DNA from: Aerobium sp039839275
GTDB taxonomy: Bacteria > Pseudomonadota > Alphaproteobacteria > Rhizobiales > Rhizobiaceae
Assembly (NCBI RefSeq): GCF_039839275.1
Contig: NZ_JBDOQP010000001.1
Span: forward strand, 744,001-808,000
Length of the DNA: 64,000 nucleotides
Reading direction: 5' to 3'
Shown here: positions 44,235 through 51,585 of the stretch, one piece after another
Position numbering within the stretch: the stretch's first letter is position 1
Layout of the letters: the number at the start of each line of letters is the position of its first letter
The notes under the pieces: model-generated
What the model saw: only the letters and a program-made list of their open reading frames with translations
The model's database searches: none
What the model was told of the DNA's origin: nothing
Position numbers and translations under genes: made by a program

Positions 44235-44498
44235 TTACCGTGACGATCTGCGTTGAACGGGATGGGGACTTTGGGAATCGGGCGAGGGGCGCTGTTCGCT
44301 GGCGTCCCGATCCGGAGGGGTGGCAGGGCGTGGATCTGCCGTCCGCGCGGCAGAACTGGGATTGGCGGGATTGCCAAGGTGCACCGGGATCCACGCGGGC
44401 GGATCGCTGGCGGGAAAGGAATCCATGCTCGCACGTTCGACTTCGTCGAGGTCTGCCGCCTCCGTGGGGTCAGGTTTCAGTTCCTGCTTCCGGTTCAC
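44235..44498 (-). CDS. Small acidic/Pro-rich protein with SFPASDPPAW motif, 87 aa
   Basis: Unknown function. It contains ERASMDSFPASDPPAWIPVH, a motif I recognise from many small uncharacterised rhizobial proteins, usually as SFPASDPPSW. The C-terminal half is Pro/Ser/Arg-rich and likely disordered. GTG 44498 has GGAGGAG upstream with good spacing; the frame stays open to another GTG at 44525. It lies three bases before the antiporter start, so it may be a regulatory partner or leader peptide for it (inference). Confidence 0.65.
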   Translation of the reverse strand: MNRKQELKPDPTEAADLDEVERASMDSFPASDPPAWIPVHLGNPANPSSAARTADPRPATPPDRDASEQRPSPDSQSPHPVQRRSSR

Positions 44499-44567
44499 GT
44501 TATGCGCTCCTCCATCGAGAGACACCGGCCGGACCGGGAAGTCCGGCTGGTCTCGCTGCCCGATCGA

Positions 44568-45221
44568 TCACGGTGAGATGGTGATCTTGTTCTCGACCTT
44601 GGTGACGCCCGGCGCCCGCCAGGCTGCGCGCTCGGCCTCCTGCCGTTCCGCCCAGGATCGCACGGTGCCGGTGAGGGTCACTTCGCCGCCGTTGGCCGTC
44701 ACCGTCACGCGGTGCGCATCGACTTCCGCCATTCGCTTCAGCGCCTCTTCGATCTTGGATTTGATCTCCGACGGAGCGACTCGCGGTTTCAGCGTGATCA
44801 GGTTCGTGATGCCCTTGACGCCCCTGACCTTGCGCACGGACGCTTCGGCACGATTGCGTTGATATTCCCACTCGGCATTGCCTTCGAGGGTCACCCATCC
44901 ATTCTTGACGACGACCTTGATGTGTTCATGAGAGTAGGGAAGTTCGTACTTGAGTGCCTCGACGGCGGCGCGGGCAATCTCGGGGTCGGTCTTCTCGTGG
45001 ATTGAAGGCAGTCGAACCTCGATGTCGTTGGCGACACCGAGCACGCCCTTGACGCGCTTCGCCGCCTTCTCGGCCTGATATTTCTGGTTGTAGCTGCGCA
45101 CGAAGCCGCTCAGCGTGACGACACCATTCTTCACCGCCACCCCGATATCGGAAGCATCGATATCAGGATCCCATTTGAGTTCGCTTTCCACATCACGCTT
45201 GATGTCGCTATCCGTTGTCAT
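44568..45221 (-). CDS. Protein with three BON domains, 217 aa
   Basis: Three repeats of about 70 residues, each with the BON pattern: DPDIDASDIGVAVKNGVVTLSG, LPYSHEHIKVVVKNGWVTLEG and VDAHRVTVTANGGEVTLTG, each followed by a Gln/Glu/Ala-rich helix and a V.GV..V.N..T strand. OsmY, a known BON protein, is periplasmic, but here there is no signal peptide, so cytosolic. BON domains are thought to bind phospholipid or other ligands. ATG 45221 has GGAGGATTGCATC upstream and an FNR-like box about 97 bp before it. Confidence 0.88.
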   Translation of the reverse strand: MTTDSDIKRDVESELKWDPDIDASDIGVAVKNGVVTLSGFVRSYNQKYQAEKAAKRVKGVLGVANDIEVRLPSIHEKTDPEIARAAVEALKYELPYSHEHIKVVVKNGWVTLEGNAEWEYQRNRAEASVRKVRGVKGITNLITLKPRVAPSEIKSKIEEALKRMAEVDAHRVTVTANGGEVTLTGTVRSWAERQEAERAAWRAPGVTKVENKITISP

Positions 45222-45310
45222 GATGCAATCCTCCGCATTGGGTGGTTAGGCTGAGCTGCGTAAGGGTTGCGCAGCATCGCCACGCTAGCGCACAGGCGCG
45301 GCCACCCACC

Positions 45311-45324
45311 TTGATGGCCATCAG
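45311..45324 (-). promoter_or_regulatory. FNR/FixK-like box upstream of BON gene
   Basis: Toward the gene it reads CTGATGGCCATCAA, preceded by AAAA; this is the most symmetric of the six sites. Centre about 97 bp before the BON start. GCTAGC 21 bp further on could be a -10 region. Confidence 0.68.
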
Positions 45325-45355
45325 TTTTGGTTGAGCGAGCGCTACGGCCAGACAT

Positions 45356-45392
45356 GAAAAAGAGTCCGCAACCGTGGGGGACGGTTGCGGAC
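45356..45392 (-). terminator. Rho-independent terminator after the hsp20 operon
   Basis: A perfect 12-bp stem, GTCCGCAACCGT / ACGGTTGCGGAC, with a 5-base loop (45364-45392), followed on the minus strand by TCTTTTT. It lies 30 bp after the last hsp20 stop and before the BON-gene promoter, so it separates the two units. It is the clearest terminator in the window. Confidence 0.88.
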
Positions 45393-45421
45393 AGTTGGGC
45401 GGGTCGTGGGGAGGGGTGGGG

Positions 45422-45925
45422 CTAACCCGCCTGGACGGGAATGCGCTTCGTACTGGCCTGGAATTCGGCCGACTTCGGAATCGCGATCGTCAGCACGCCG
45501 TTCCTGAAGGTCGCCTTCGCCGCGTCCGGGTCGACGCCGTCGGGAAGCGGCACAGTCCGCTCGATGGCGCCATAGAGGCGTTCCCTGACGAAGACGCCGT
45601 CTTCCTCGGATTCCCGATCTGACTTCTTCTCGCCGCGGATGGTCAGCATGCCATCGCTGATCGACACGTCGACATCCGCGTCGCTCATGCCGGGCAGTTC
45701 CGCGCTGACCGAAACTTCCGTTCCGGTGTCGTGGACATCGACACGGACGGCATCTGCCTGGGGTAGCCGGGCGAGGGTCGTGAACGGGGAGGGCACCATG
45801 CGCCAGAAATGGTCGAAAGCACGGTCGACATCCAGTTGAAGTGCGCGCATGGGGTCCATCGGTGCCGCTTGAGGTGCGACCTCGCGGGCGGACCCTCGCC
45901 ACGGAATGAGATCTGTGATTTTCAT
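45422..45925 (-). CDS. Hsp20-family small heat shock protein, 167 aa
   Basis: ATP-independent holdase. The alpha-crystallin domain spans about 60-160: VRVDVHDTGTEVSVSAELPG, DADVDVSISDGMLTIRGEKK, ERLYGAIERTVPLPDGVD, and the C-terminal strand FRNGVLTIAIPK. The tail carries RIPVQAG with an I/V-x-V-type motif. Ribosome site GGAGGCATCTCG. It is last in an operon of three hsp20 genes (13-bp gaps) ending at a strong terminator. The three proteins are only distantly alike, so they are not recent duplicates. Confidence 0.93.
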   Translation of the reverse strand: MKITDLIPWRGSAREVAPQAAPMDPMRALQLDVDRAFDHFWRMVPSPFTTLARLPQADAVRVDVHDTGTEVSVSAELPGMSDADVDVSISDGMLTIRGEKKSDRESEEDGVFVRERLYGAIERTVPLPDGVDPDAAKATFRNGVLTIAIPKSAEFQASTKRIPVQAG

Positions 45926-45938
45926 CGAGATGCCTCCA

Positions 45939-46322
45939 TCACGCGGCTTTTACGCTAATCCTGGCAGCAGGCGACGGTGCCGCTTTGGGCAGGGTGAGTC
46001 GAAGCACGCCGTCCTTGAACACGGCTTCGATCGCGGCTGTGTCGATCGGTTCCGAGACCGTGAACCTGCGTTCATAGTTGCCATCGCGGTATTCTGCATG
46101 AACCAGAGCATAGCCTTCCGGTGCGCTGGATGCCGAGCGCGCCGAGATCCGCAACACGCGGTTGTCCAATGTCACATCGAGCGTGTCGGGATCGGCGCCC
46201 GGCATGTCGAGTACCATCTGAACGCCGGCTGTCGTCTCGATGATGTCGGTCGGCGGGGTGAAGACCGGCTCGGTCCGGGTGTCTTCTGCGGGCAGGGTCC
46301 CATTGGTTGATTGGTCAGTCAT
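45939..46322 (-). CDS. Hsp20-family small heat shock protein, 127 aa
   Basis: Second gene of the operon. A short polar N-terminal arm (TNGTLPAEDTRTEPVFTPPT) is followed by the alpha-crystallin domain: IIETTAGVQMVLDMPGADPD, LDVTLDNRVLRISARS, YERRFTVSEPIDTAAIEAVF, KDGVLRLTLPKA. The short arm suggests limited oligomer size compared with class A Hsp20. ATG 46322 has GAGGAGAATGCCGCC upstream; an in-frame extension to 46487 overlaps the first hsp20 gene and lacks similarity. Confidence 0.9.
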   Translation of the reverse strand: MTDQSTNGTLPAEDTRTEPVFTPPTDIIETTAGVQMVLDMPGADPDTLDVTLDNRVLRISARSASSAPEGYALVHAEYRDGNYERRFTVSEPIDTAAIEAVFKDGVLRLTLPKAAPSPAARISVKAA

Positions 46323-46335
46323 GGCGGCATTCTCC

Positions 46336-46776
46336 TCACGAGCGGCTGACGGTGATCTTGTGCGGCTTGTCGGACTCTGGCCGCGGCAGATCGAGCCGCA
46401 GCACGCCATTGCGGAACGTTGCCCTGGCCTTGTCGCCGTCGACGCGGAACTGCAGGATGATGTTGCGGGCGAAGGCGCCGGTGACACGTTCGCGGCGGTG
46501 GACGACCGCGTCTTCCGCCAGATTTTCGGCAGGTCGGTTGCCGCGCAGCGTGACCGTGTTCTGGTGGACGGCGATGTCCAACTCCTCCGGCACGACGCCC
46601 GGTATCTCGGCCATGACCACGGCCCCGTCGGTTCCGGCCCAGATGTTCATCAAGGGGAACTCGGGGGGCGCCGCGAGCCGGAGATTGTCAAACATCCGGC
46701 TCATGTCCGTCTGGGCGGAGCGCATCTGGCGCAGCGGGTTGTACCAGCGCCCCGTGTTTTCAGGAATTTGCAGCAT
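46336..46776 (-). CDS. Hsp20-family small heat shock protein, 146 aa, first gene of operon
   Basis: Alpha-crystallin domain in residues about 42-140: PLMNIWAGTDGAVVMAEIPG, VVPEELDIAVHQNTVTLRG, RRERVTGAFARNIILQFRVD and FRNGVLRLDLPRPE, with tail KPHKITV giving the I-x-V motif. Ribosome site AAGGGAGATCGGC before ATG 46776. The FNR-like box about 80 bp upstream should drive all three hsp20 genes. The divergent cbpA-cbpM pair starts on the other side of the same box. Confidence 0.92.
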   Translation of the reverse strand: MLQIPENTGRWYNPLRQMRSAQTDMSRMFDNLRLAAPPEFPLMNIWAGTDGAVVMAEIPGVVPEELDIAVHQNTVTLRGNRPAENLAEDAVVHRRERVTGAFARNIILQFRVDGDKARATFRNGVLRLDLPRPESDKPHKITVSRS

Positions 46777-46848
46777 GCCGATCTCCCTTCTTGCCTCGCA
46801 TGGCGCGACGATATCTGCGCAGCGTGCATCCTCACCGCGTCGGCGGCA

Positions 46849-46862
46849 TTGATGACCGTCAG
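46849..46862 (-). promoter_or_regulatory. FNR/FixK-like box between hsp20 operon and cbpA
   Basis: Toward hsp20 it reads CTGACGGTCATCAA with CAAA before it, identical to the hdeD site. Centre about 80 bp from the hsp20 start and about 113 bp from the divergent cbpA start. Since the core is nearly palindromic it could act on both units. Confidence 0.68.
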
Positions 46863-46967
46863 TTTGTGACTGGGGGAAATCCGGTAGTTGCTTTCGGCAG
46901 CACGATGCACGCTACCAGCGATCTTCCTCCTGACATCGGGACGTGCGCGAAGGACAGGTCTGCGAAG

Positions 46968-47888
46968 ATGCCGATGAACAGCGGCGATCCCTATGATGTT
47001 CTTGGCGTCAAGCGCGACGCCTCGCAGAAGGATATCCAGTCGGCGTACCGTCGCAAGGCGAAGAAGCTCCATCCCGATCTCAATCCCGGAAACAAGCAGG
47101 CCGAGCAGGAATTCAAGGACCTCTCCGCGGCCTATGAGATTTTGCGCGACGAGGAAAAGCGCGGCCGCTTCGATCGCGGCGAGATCGATGCGAAAGGGGC
47201 GGAAAAAGCCGAACGTCGCTATTATCGCGACTTCGCCGGCGCCGGCGCCGGTGCCGGAGGCGGACCCTACGACAACAGCGCGGGCTTCGCGGACTTCGGT
47301 GACGACATCTTTGCGGAGTTCTTTTCCGGTCGCGGGCGCAGCGGCTTCCGGATGCGCGGGCCCGACGTCAGATACTCCATGGAGATAGATTTTCTCGAGG
47401 CGGTCAATGGCGGCGTACGCCAGGTGACGCTGTCCGACGGCAAGAGCCTGGAAATCCGCATTCCGCCTGGCGCGCGCGACGGGCAGACGCTGCGGCTGCG
47501 CGGCAAAGGCGGTGCCGGGGAAAGTGAGGCCGAGACCGGTGATGCCCTGATCGAACTCCAGGTGCGTCCCCATCCCTTCTATCGGCGCGATGGGGACGAC
47601 ATCCGCCTCGACCTTCCGGTCTCGCTCGTGGAGGCAGTGCTTGGCGGCAAGATCAGGGTGCCGACGCCTGCCGGCACGGTCGTGATGTCCGTGCCTGAGA
47701 ATTCTTCGAGTGGCAGGACATTGCGGGTGAAGGGAAAGGGCGTTGCTCGACGCAATGGCACCCGGGGCGACGTCTATGCAACGCTGAAGATCGTGCTTCC
47801 GGAACGGCCGGACGCCGATCTGAAGGCATTCGTGGCCGGATGGTCGGCTGGCAAGGAACACAACCCGCGCCATGCGATGGGGGTATAG
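46968..47888 (+). CDS. cbpA: DnaJ-class co-chaperone CbpA, 306 aa
   Basis: J domain in residues about 5-70 (DPYDVLGVKRDASQKDIQSA, HPD in KKLHPDLNPGN), a Gly-rich linker (FAGAGAGAGGGPYDN) and the two C-terminal substrate-binding beta domains (VRYSMEIDFLEAVNGGVRQV; IPPGARDGQTLRLRGKGGAG; NSSSGRTLRVKGKGV). There is no CxxCxGxG zinc region, so it is CbpA-type rather than DnaJ proper. ATG 46968 follows AGGACAGG; ATG 46974 is an alternative. It directly abuts cbpM and converges with grpE-dnaK, so a complete Hsp70 set is present. Confidence 0.92.
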   Translation: MPMNSGDPYDVLGVKRDASQKDIQSAYRRKAKKLHPDLNPGNKQAEQEFKDLSAAYEILRDEEKRGRFDRGEIDAKGAEKAERRYYRDFAGAGAGAGGGPYDNSAGFADFGDDIFAEFFSGRGRSGFRMRGPDVRYSMEIDFLEAVNGGVRQVTLSDGKSLEIRIPPGARDGQTLRLRGKGGAGESEAETGDALIELQVRPHPFYRRDGDDIRLDLPVSLVEAVLGGKIRVPTPAGTVVMSVPENSSSGRTLRVKGKGVARRNGTRGDVYATLKIVLPERPDADLKAFVAGWSAGKEHNPRHAMGV

Positions 47889-48233
47889 ATGCTTGATTCT
47901 CAGGAATTCGCGCGGGTTCTTCACATGAAATTGGAGAGATTGGACCTCTTCATTGCCCACGGGTGGGTCATGCCGATTGTCCGCGACGGGCGGCCAATGT
48001 TTCGGGATGTCGACATTGCACGCGCTGCTCTGATCGTCGATCTCACTGATGAGATGGGCGTCAACGACGAAGGCGTCGATGTGGTGCTGGATCTGCTCGA
48101 CAAGTATTACGGCCTGCGCGTCGCCTTCGCCACATTGATGGACGCGCTGGACAACAGTCACGGCATGTCCAGCCTGAATGACGTCCGGAAGCTGGCTACG
48201 TCGGGGCGAGGGGGATCACGGTCCGTAAGCTGA
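47889..48233 (+). CDS. cbpM: Chaperone modulator CbpM, 114 aa
   Basis: MerR-like helical protein that inhibits CbpA by binding its J domain. The sequence SQEFARVLHMKLERLDLFIAH, GWVMPIVRDGRPMFRDVDIAR, LIVDLTDEMGVNDEGVDVVLDLLD matches CbpM (YccV neighbour in other genomes). Its ATG follows the cbpA stop with no gap, the usual cbpAM arrangement. It ends 23 bp before the convergent grpE stop. Confidence 0.88.
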   Translation: MLDSQEFARVLHMKLERLDLFIAHGWVMPIVRDGRPMFRDVDIARAALIVDLTDEMGVNDEGVDVVLDLLDKYYGLRVAFATLMDALDNSHGMSSLNDVRKLATSGRGGSRSVS

Positions 48234-48256
48234 ACATCATTGAAAGCCCGGCCATT

Positions 48257-48823
48257 TCACGCGGCGGCTGGCCCGTCACTATGGCCGTGGCGGGCCGCGA
48301 CGCCGACCATCGCCGGACGCAGTACGCGGCCGTGAAGCGTGTAGCCGGGTTGCAGCACCTCGACGACGGTGCCTTCCGCGGCAGTCGCATCCGGGCGCTG
48401 GAAAACGGCGTGATGATGGTGAGGATCGAACGCGGTGCCAAGCGCGTCGATGCGCTGCACGCCATGGCGAGCAAGTGTTGCCAGCAGATTGCCTTCCGTC
48501 GTCTCAATTCCCTTCAAGAGGGGCTCGATCGAGTCCTGACCGGAGGTCTCGGCGTTCACGCTATCGATCGCGCGACGCAGATTGTCGAGCGTGTCCAGGA
48601 GGTCTTCGGCCAGATGCGAGGCGGCAAACTTCACCGCCTCTTCACGCTGGCGCTGCATCTGCTGGCGGATGTTCTGCTGCTCGGCCAAGGCGCGCAACAG
48701 TCTGTCCTTGGTATCGGCGAGTTCGGCCTGGAGAGTTGCCGGGTCCGCCGGCGCGCTGGCGACCGGCCCATCGGATACAGGTTTCGGTTCCGCGGGGTTT
48801 TGTCCGTGGCGCGTGTCAGGCAT
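48257..48823 (-). CDS. grpE: Nucleotide exchange factor GrpE, about 188 aa
   Basis: Promotes ADP release from DnaK. A long N-terminal helix (LQAELADTKDRLLRALAEQQ, NIRQQMQRQREEAVKFAASH) leads to the beta-wing domain (IDALGTAFDPHHHHAVFQRP, GTVVEVLQPGYTLHGRVLRP, AMVGVA). The start is ambiguous: ATG 48823, 48835 and 48844 are in frame; 48823 (AAGGA about 10 bases upstream) overlaps the dnaK stop by eight bases. The order dnaK-grpE is unusual, since the main chromosomal set normally has separate or dnaK-dnaJ pairs; it is probably a second copy. Confidence 0.9.
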   Translation of the reverse strand: MPDTRHGQNPAEPKPVSDGPVASAPADPATLQAELADTKDRLLRALAEQQNIRQQMQRQREEAVKFAASHLAEDLLDTLDNLRRAIDSVNAETSGQDSIEPLLKGIETTEGNLLATLARHGVQRIDALGTAFDPHHHHAVFQRPDATAAEGTVVEVLQPGYTLHGRVLRPAMVGVAARHGHSDGPAAA

Positions 48824-50729
48824 GGCGCTGACCATCCTTGTCATCGACTTCCTCGAAGTCCGCGTCGACGACGTCCTCGCCTGACGAGGTGTCCGATGGC
48901 TCGCCGGAACCGGCCGAGGTGCCCGAAGCCGCATGCACCTTGGCGCCGAAATTCACCGTAGCGATCTGCAAGGCCTTCGTCTTGGCCTCGATCTCGTCCA
49001 CCGAATCTCCGGCCATTGCCGATTTGAGTTCGCCGATTGCGTTTTCGACGGGCGTGGCGTCGGCAGACGGCGCCTTCTCCTTTGCCTCGTCCACCGCCTT
49101 CTCGCTGGTTCCGATCTGCGCATCCGCCTGGTTGCGGGCTTCGACCAGCACACGCCTCTTCTTGTCGGCCTCGGCATTCGCCTCTGCCTCCTTCACCATC
49201 CGATCGATATCCGACTGCGACAGTCCGCCGGAGGCCTCTATCTTGATTTGCTGCTCCTTGCCCGTCGCCTTGTCCTTGGCCGTGACATGGACGATGCCGT
49301 TGGCGTCGATGTCGAATGTTACCTCGATCTGCGGCATGCCGCGCGGCGCGGGCGGAATACCGACGAGATCGAACTGGCCGAGCAGCTTGTTATCGGCAGC
49401 CATCTCACGCTCGCCCTGGAAGACGCGGATCGTCACCGCGTTCTGGTTATCCTCGGCGGTCGAGAAAACCTGGCTCTTCTTGGCTGGAATGGTCGTGTTG
49501 CGCTCGATCAACCGCGTGAACACGCCGCCGAGCGTTTCGATGCCGAGCGACAGCGGCGTGACATCAAGCAGCAGCACGTCCTTGACGTCGCCCTGGAGAA
49601 CACCTGCCTGGATGGCTGCGCCGATCGCCACGACCTCGTCCGGGTTTACGCTCTTGTTCGGCTCCTTGCCGAAGATGTCGGTGACGACCTCCTGAACCTT
49701 GGGCATGCGCGTCATGCCGCCGACGAGAACCGCTTCATCGATGTCCTCGGCTTTCACCTTGGCGTCCTTCATCGCGGCCTTGCACGGTTTCTCTGTGCGC
49801 CGGATCAGGTCGTCGACAAGATCCTCGAGTTTCGCGCGCCTGAGCTTGATCTCGAGATGCTTGGGGCCGTTCTGGTCGGCGGTGATGAAGGGCAGGCTGA
49901 CGGTGGTCTCCAAGGCCGAAGAGAGTTCTATCTTGGCCTTTTCAGCCGCCTCGCGAAGGCGCTGGAGTGCCAGCCGGTCGTTGCGCAGGTCGATGCCCTG
50001 GTCCTTCTGGAACTCGTCCGCCAGCCAGTCGACGATGCGCTTGTCGAAATCCTCGCCACCGAGGAACGTGTCGCCATTGGTGGCCTTCACTTCGAACACG
50101 CCGTCGCCGATGTCGAGCAACGAGATGTCGAACGTGCCGCCGCCGAGATCGTAGACCGCGATCTTGCCGGCCTCCTTCTTGTCCAGCCCGTAGGCCAGAG
50201 CGGCGGCGGTGGGTTCGTTGATGATGCGCAGCACATCAAGGCCCGCGATCTTTCCCGCGTCCTTCGTCGCCTGGCGCTGGCTGTCGTTGAAATAGGCTGG
50301 AACGGTGATAACTGCCTGGCTGACCTTCGCGCCAAGATAGGCCTCAGCCGTCTCCTTCATTTTCACCAGGATGTGGGAGCTGATCTGGCTCGGGCTGTAT
50401 TTCTTGCCGTCGACTTCGACCCAGGCATCGCCATTGTCCCCCTTGACGATCTTGTAGGGGACAAGCTTCTTGTCTTTCTCCACGACGGGATCGTCGTATC
50501 GGCGGCCGATCAGGCGCTTGATGGCGAAGATCGTTTTCTCGGGATTGGTTACGGCCTGACGCTTCGCCGGCTGCCCCACGAGGATTTCACCGTCCTTCGT
50601 GAAGGCCACGACGGAGGGAGTGGTGCGACCGCCTTCGGCGTTCTCGATAATCCTGGCCTGCGTACCTTCCATGACCGCGACGCAGGAGTTCGTCGTGCCC
50701 AGATCGATACCGATCACCTTGCTTGCCAT
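48816..50729 (-). CDS. dnaK: Molecular chaperone DnaK (Hsp70), 637 aa
   Basis: ATP-driven chaperone. Nucleotide-binding domain: IGIDLGTTNSCVAVMEG, VITVPAYFNDSQRQATKDAG, INEPTAAALAYGLDKKEAGK, VYDLGGGTFDISLLDIGDG, AVLVGGMTRMPKVQEVV. Linker DVLLLDVTPLSLGIETLGG, then the substrate domain and the C-terminal lid ending in an Asp/Glu-rich tail without the canonical EEV end. Ribosome site GGAGAAACGGTT. An FNR-like box lies about 97 bp upstream. As the usual housekeeping dnaK sits beside dnaJ, this one paired with grpE and facing cbpAM is probably a stress-dedicated paralogue. Confidence 0.96.
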   Translation of the reverse strand: MASKVIGIDLGTTNSCVAVMEGTQARIIENAEGGRTTPSVVAFTKDGEILVGQPAKRQAVTNPEKTIFAIKRLIGRRYDDPVVEKDKKLVPYKIVKGDNGDAWVEVDGKKYSPSQISSHILVKMKETAEAYLGAKVSQAVITVPAYFNDSQRQATKDAGKIAGLDVLRIINEPTAAALAYGLDKKEAGKIAVYDLGGGTFDISLLDIGDGVFEVKATNGDTFLGGEDFDKRIVDWLADEFQKDQGIDLRNDRLALQRLREAAEKAKIELSSALETTVSLPFITADQNGPKHLEIKLRRAKLEDLVDDLIRRTEKPCKAAMKDAKVKAEDIDEAVLVGGMTRMPKVQEVVTDIFGKEPNKSVNPDEVVAIGAAIQAGVLQGDVKDVLLLDVTPLSLGIETLGGVFTRLIERNTTIPAKKSQVFSTAEDNQNAVTIRVFQGEREMAADNKLLGQFDLVGIPPAPRGMPQIEVTFDIDANGIVHVTAKDKATGKEQQIKIEASGGLSQSDIDRMVKEAEANAEADKKRRVLVEARNQADAQIGTSEKAVDEAKEKAPSADATPVENAIGELKSAMAGDSVDEIEAKTKALQIATVNFGAKVHAASGTSAGSGEPSDTSSGEDVVDADFEEVDDKDGQRHA

Positions 50730-50818
50730 AACCGTTTCTCCGTCGAAATTTCGGGTCGGTGCAGCCGTTGCGCCGGCACCATTGTCGTGAGTCTTGCAGA
50801 CGACGTTGGTCGACGGCG

Positions 50819-50832
50819 TTGACGGTCGTCAG
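50819..50832 (-). promoter_or_regulatory. FNR/FixK-like box upstream of dnaK
   Basis: Toward dnaK it reads CTGACGACCGTCAA with GAAA before it; the 14-bp core is identical to the usp site. Centre about 97 bp before the dnaK start. No good CIRCE element or sigma-32-like promoter was seen by eye in this leader. Confidence 0.68.
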
Positions 50833-50850
50833 TTTCGGCTTCTGCAGTTC

Positions 50851-51498
50851 TCAGCGGTGAGCCAGCGGTTCGTCGCCCAGCCACGGATCGGGCTTGAGCT
50901 TTGAGAGCGGAACGTCGTCCAGTCTCTTTTCGATCTCGATTTCGTGGACGCGGATATTTTCGCCACCAAACCGCCCCAGGATTTCCTGCGCTCGCGCCTC
51001 GCTTTCGGGATCGCGCGAGCGAACCCAAACCACGATGCCTCCCGACATCAACTGCAGTTCCAATTGTTCGGCCTGCTTCTTGCCGAGAAGATGTATGGCG
51101 GACGCCCCGATGCCGGCGCCAACTGCGCCTGCGGCCGCGGCGGCAGCCACAACAAGCGCCAAGCTTCCCCCCGAGGCCACCACGGACATCGCCGCCGTCG
51201 CCGCGCCGAGATAAAAGAGCATACCCGCAACGCCGGCGGTCGCGGTGGAGATGTCGTCTCGGGCGATGTAGGCACGGCGCGGCGTTCCCGGCACGTCGGC
51301 AATTTCCTCGGACGGCACATAAAGCGCGCCCAGACGCTGCCGCACCGTTTCGATGTCACTCATGATGTCGATGTCGACGCGGTCGAATCCGGCGTGAAGC
51401 AGGGCCTGGATCGCGTCCTCGAGAATGTCTTCCCGGTGGAAAACCGCGGCGACCTCGCGCACCACAATCCGTTCGAGCACATCGTCTTTCTCAGTCAT
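50851..51498 (-). CDS. Membrane protein of unknown function with alanine/glycine-rich hydrophobic core, 215 aa
   Basis: Not recognised with certainty. An N-terminal cytosolic part (residues 1-95: FHREDILEDAIQALLHAGFD, RVDIDIMSDIETV) resembles an alpha/beta module seen in stress proteins such as the general-stress 17M type. Two hydrophobic segments follow (TAGVAGMLFYLGAATAAMSV; SLALVVAAAAAAGAVGAGIG), the second a glycine/alanine zipper. The C-terminal part (ELQLMSGGIVVWVRSRDPES, ILGRFGGENIRVHEIEIEKR) is a second small alpha/beta unit. ATG 51498 has GAGGAGTTGCCGCC upstream. It lies between the Crp/Fnr gene and the dnaK box, on their strand. Confidence 0.8.
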   Translation of the reverse strand: MTEKDDVLERIVVREVAAVFHREDILEDAIQALLHAGFDRVDIDIMSDIETVRQRLGALYVPSEEIADVPGTPRRAYIARDDISTATAGVAGMLFYLGAATAAMSVVASGGSLALVVAAAAAAGAVGAGIGASAIHLLGKKQAEQLELQLMSGGIVVWVRSRDPESEARAQEILGRFGGENIRVHEIEIEKRLDDVPLSKLKPDPWLGDEPLAHR

Positions 51499-51585
51499 GG
51501 CGGCAACTCCTCGTCGAGGCGCCGGCCGGATGACTGACGCCGGTGTTTCCACCACCGCGCCCCTACCGCCCGGCGCCCCGATGGC

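Noticed and set aside
48933..50822. Open frame of 629 codons on the plus strand opposite dnaK.
   Set aside because: It mirrors the strongly conserved dnaK coding sequence and has no recognisable domain or ribosome site; it is a shadow frame.
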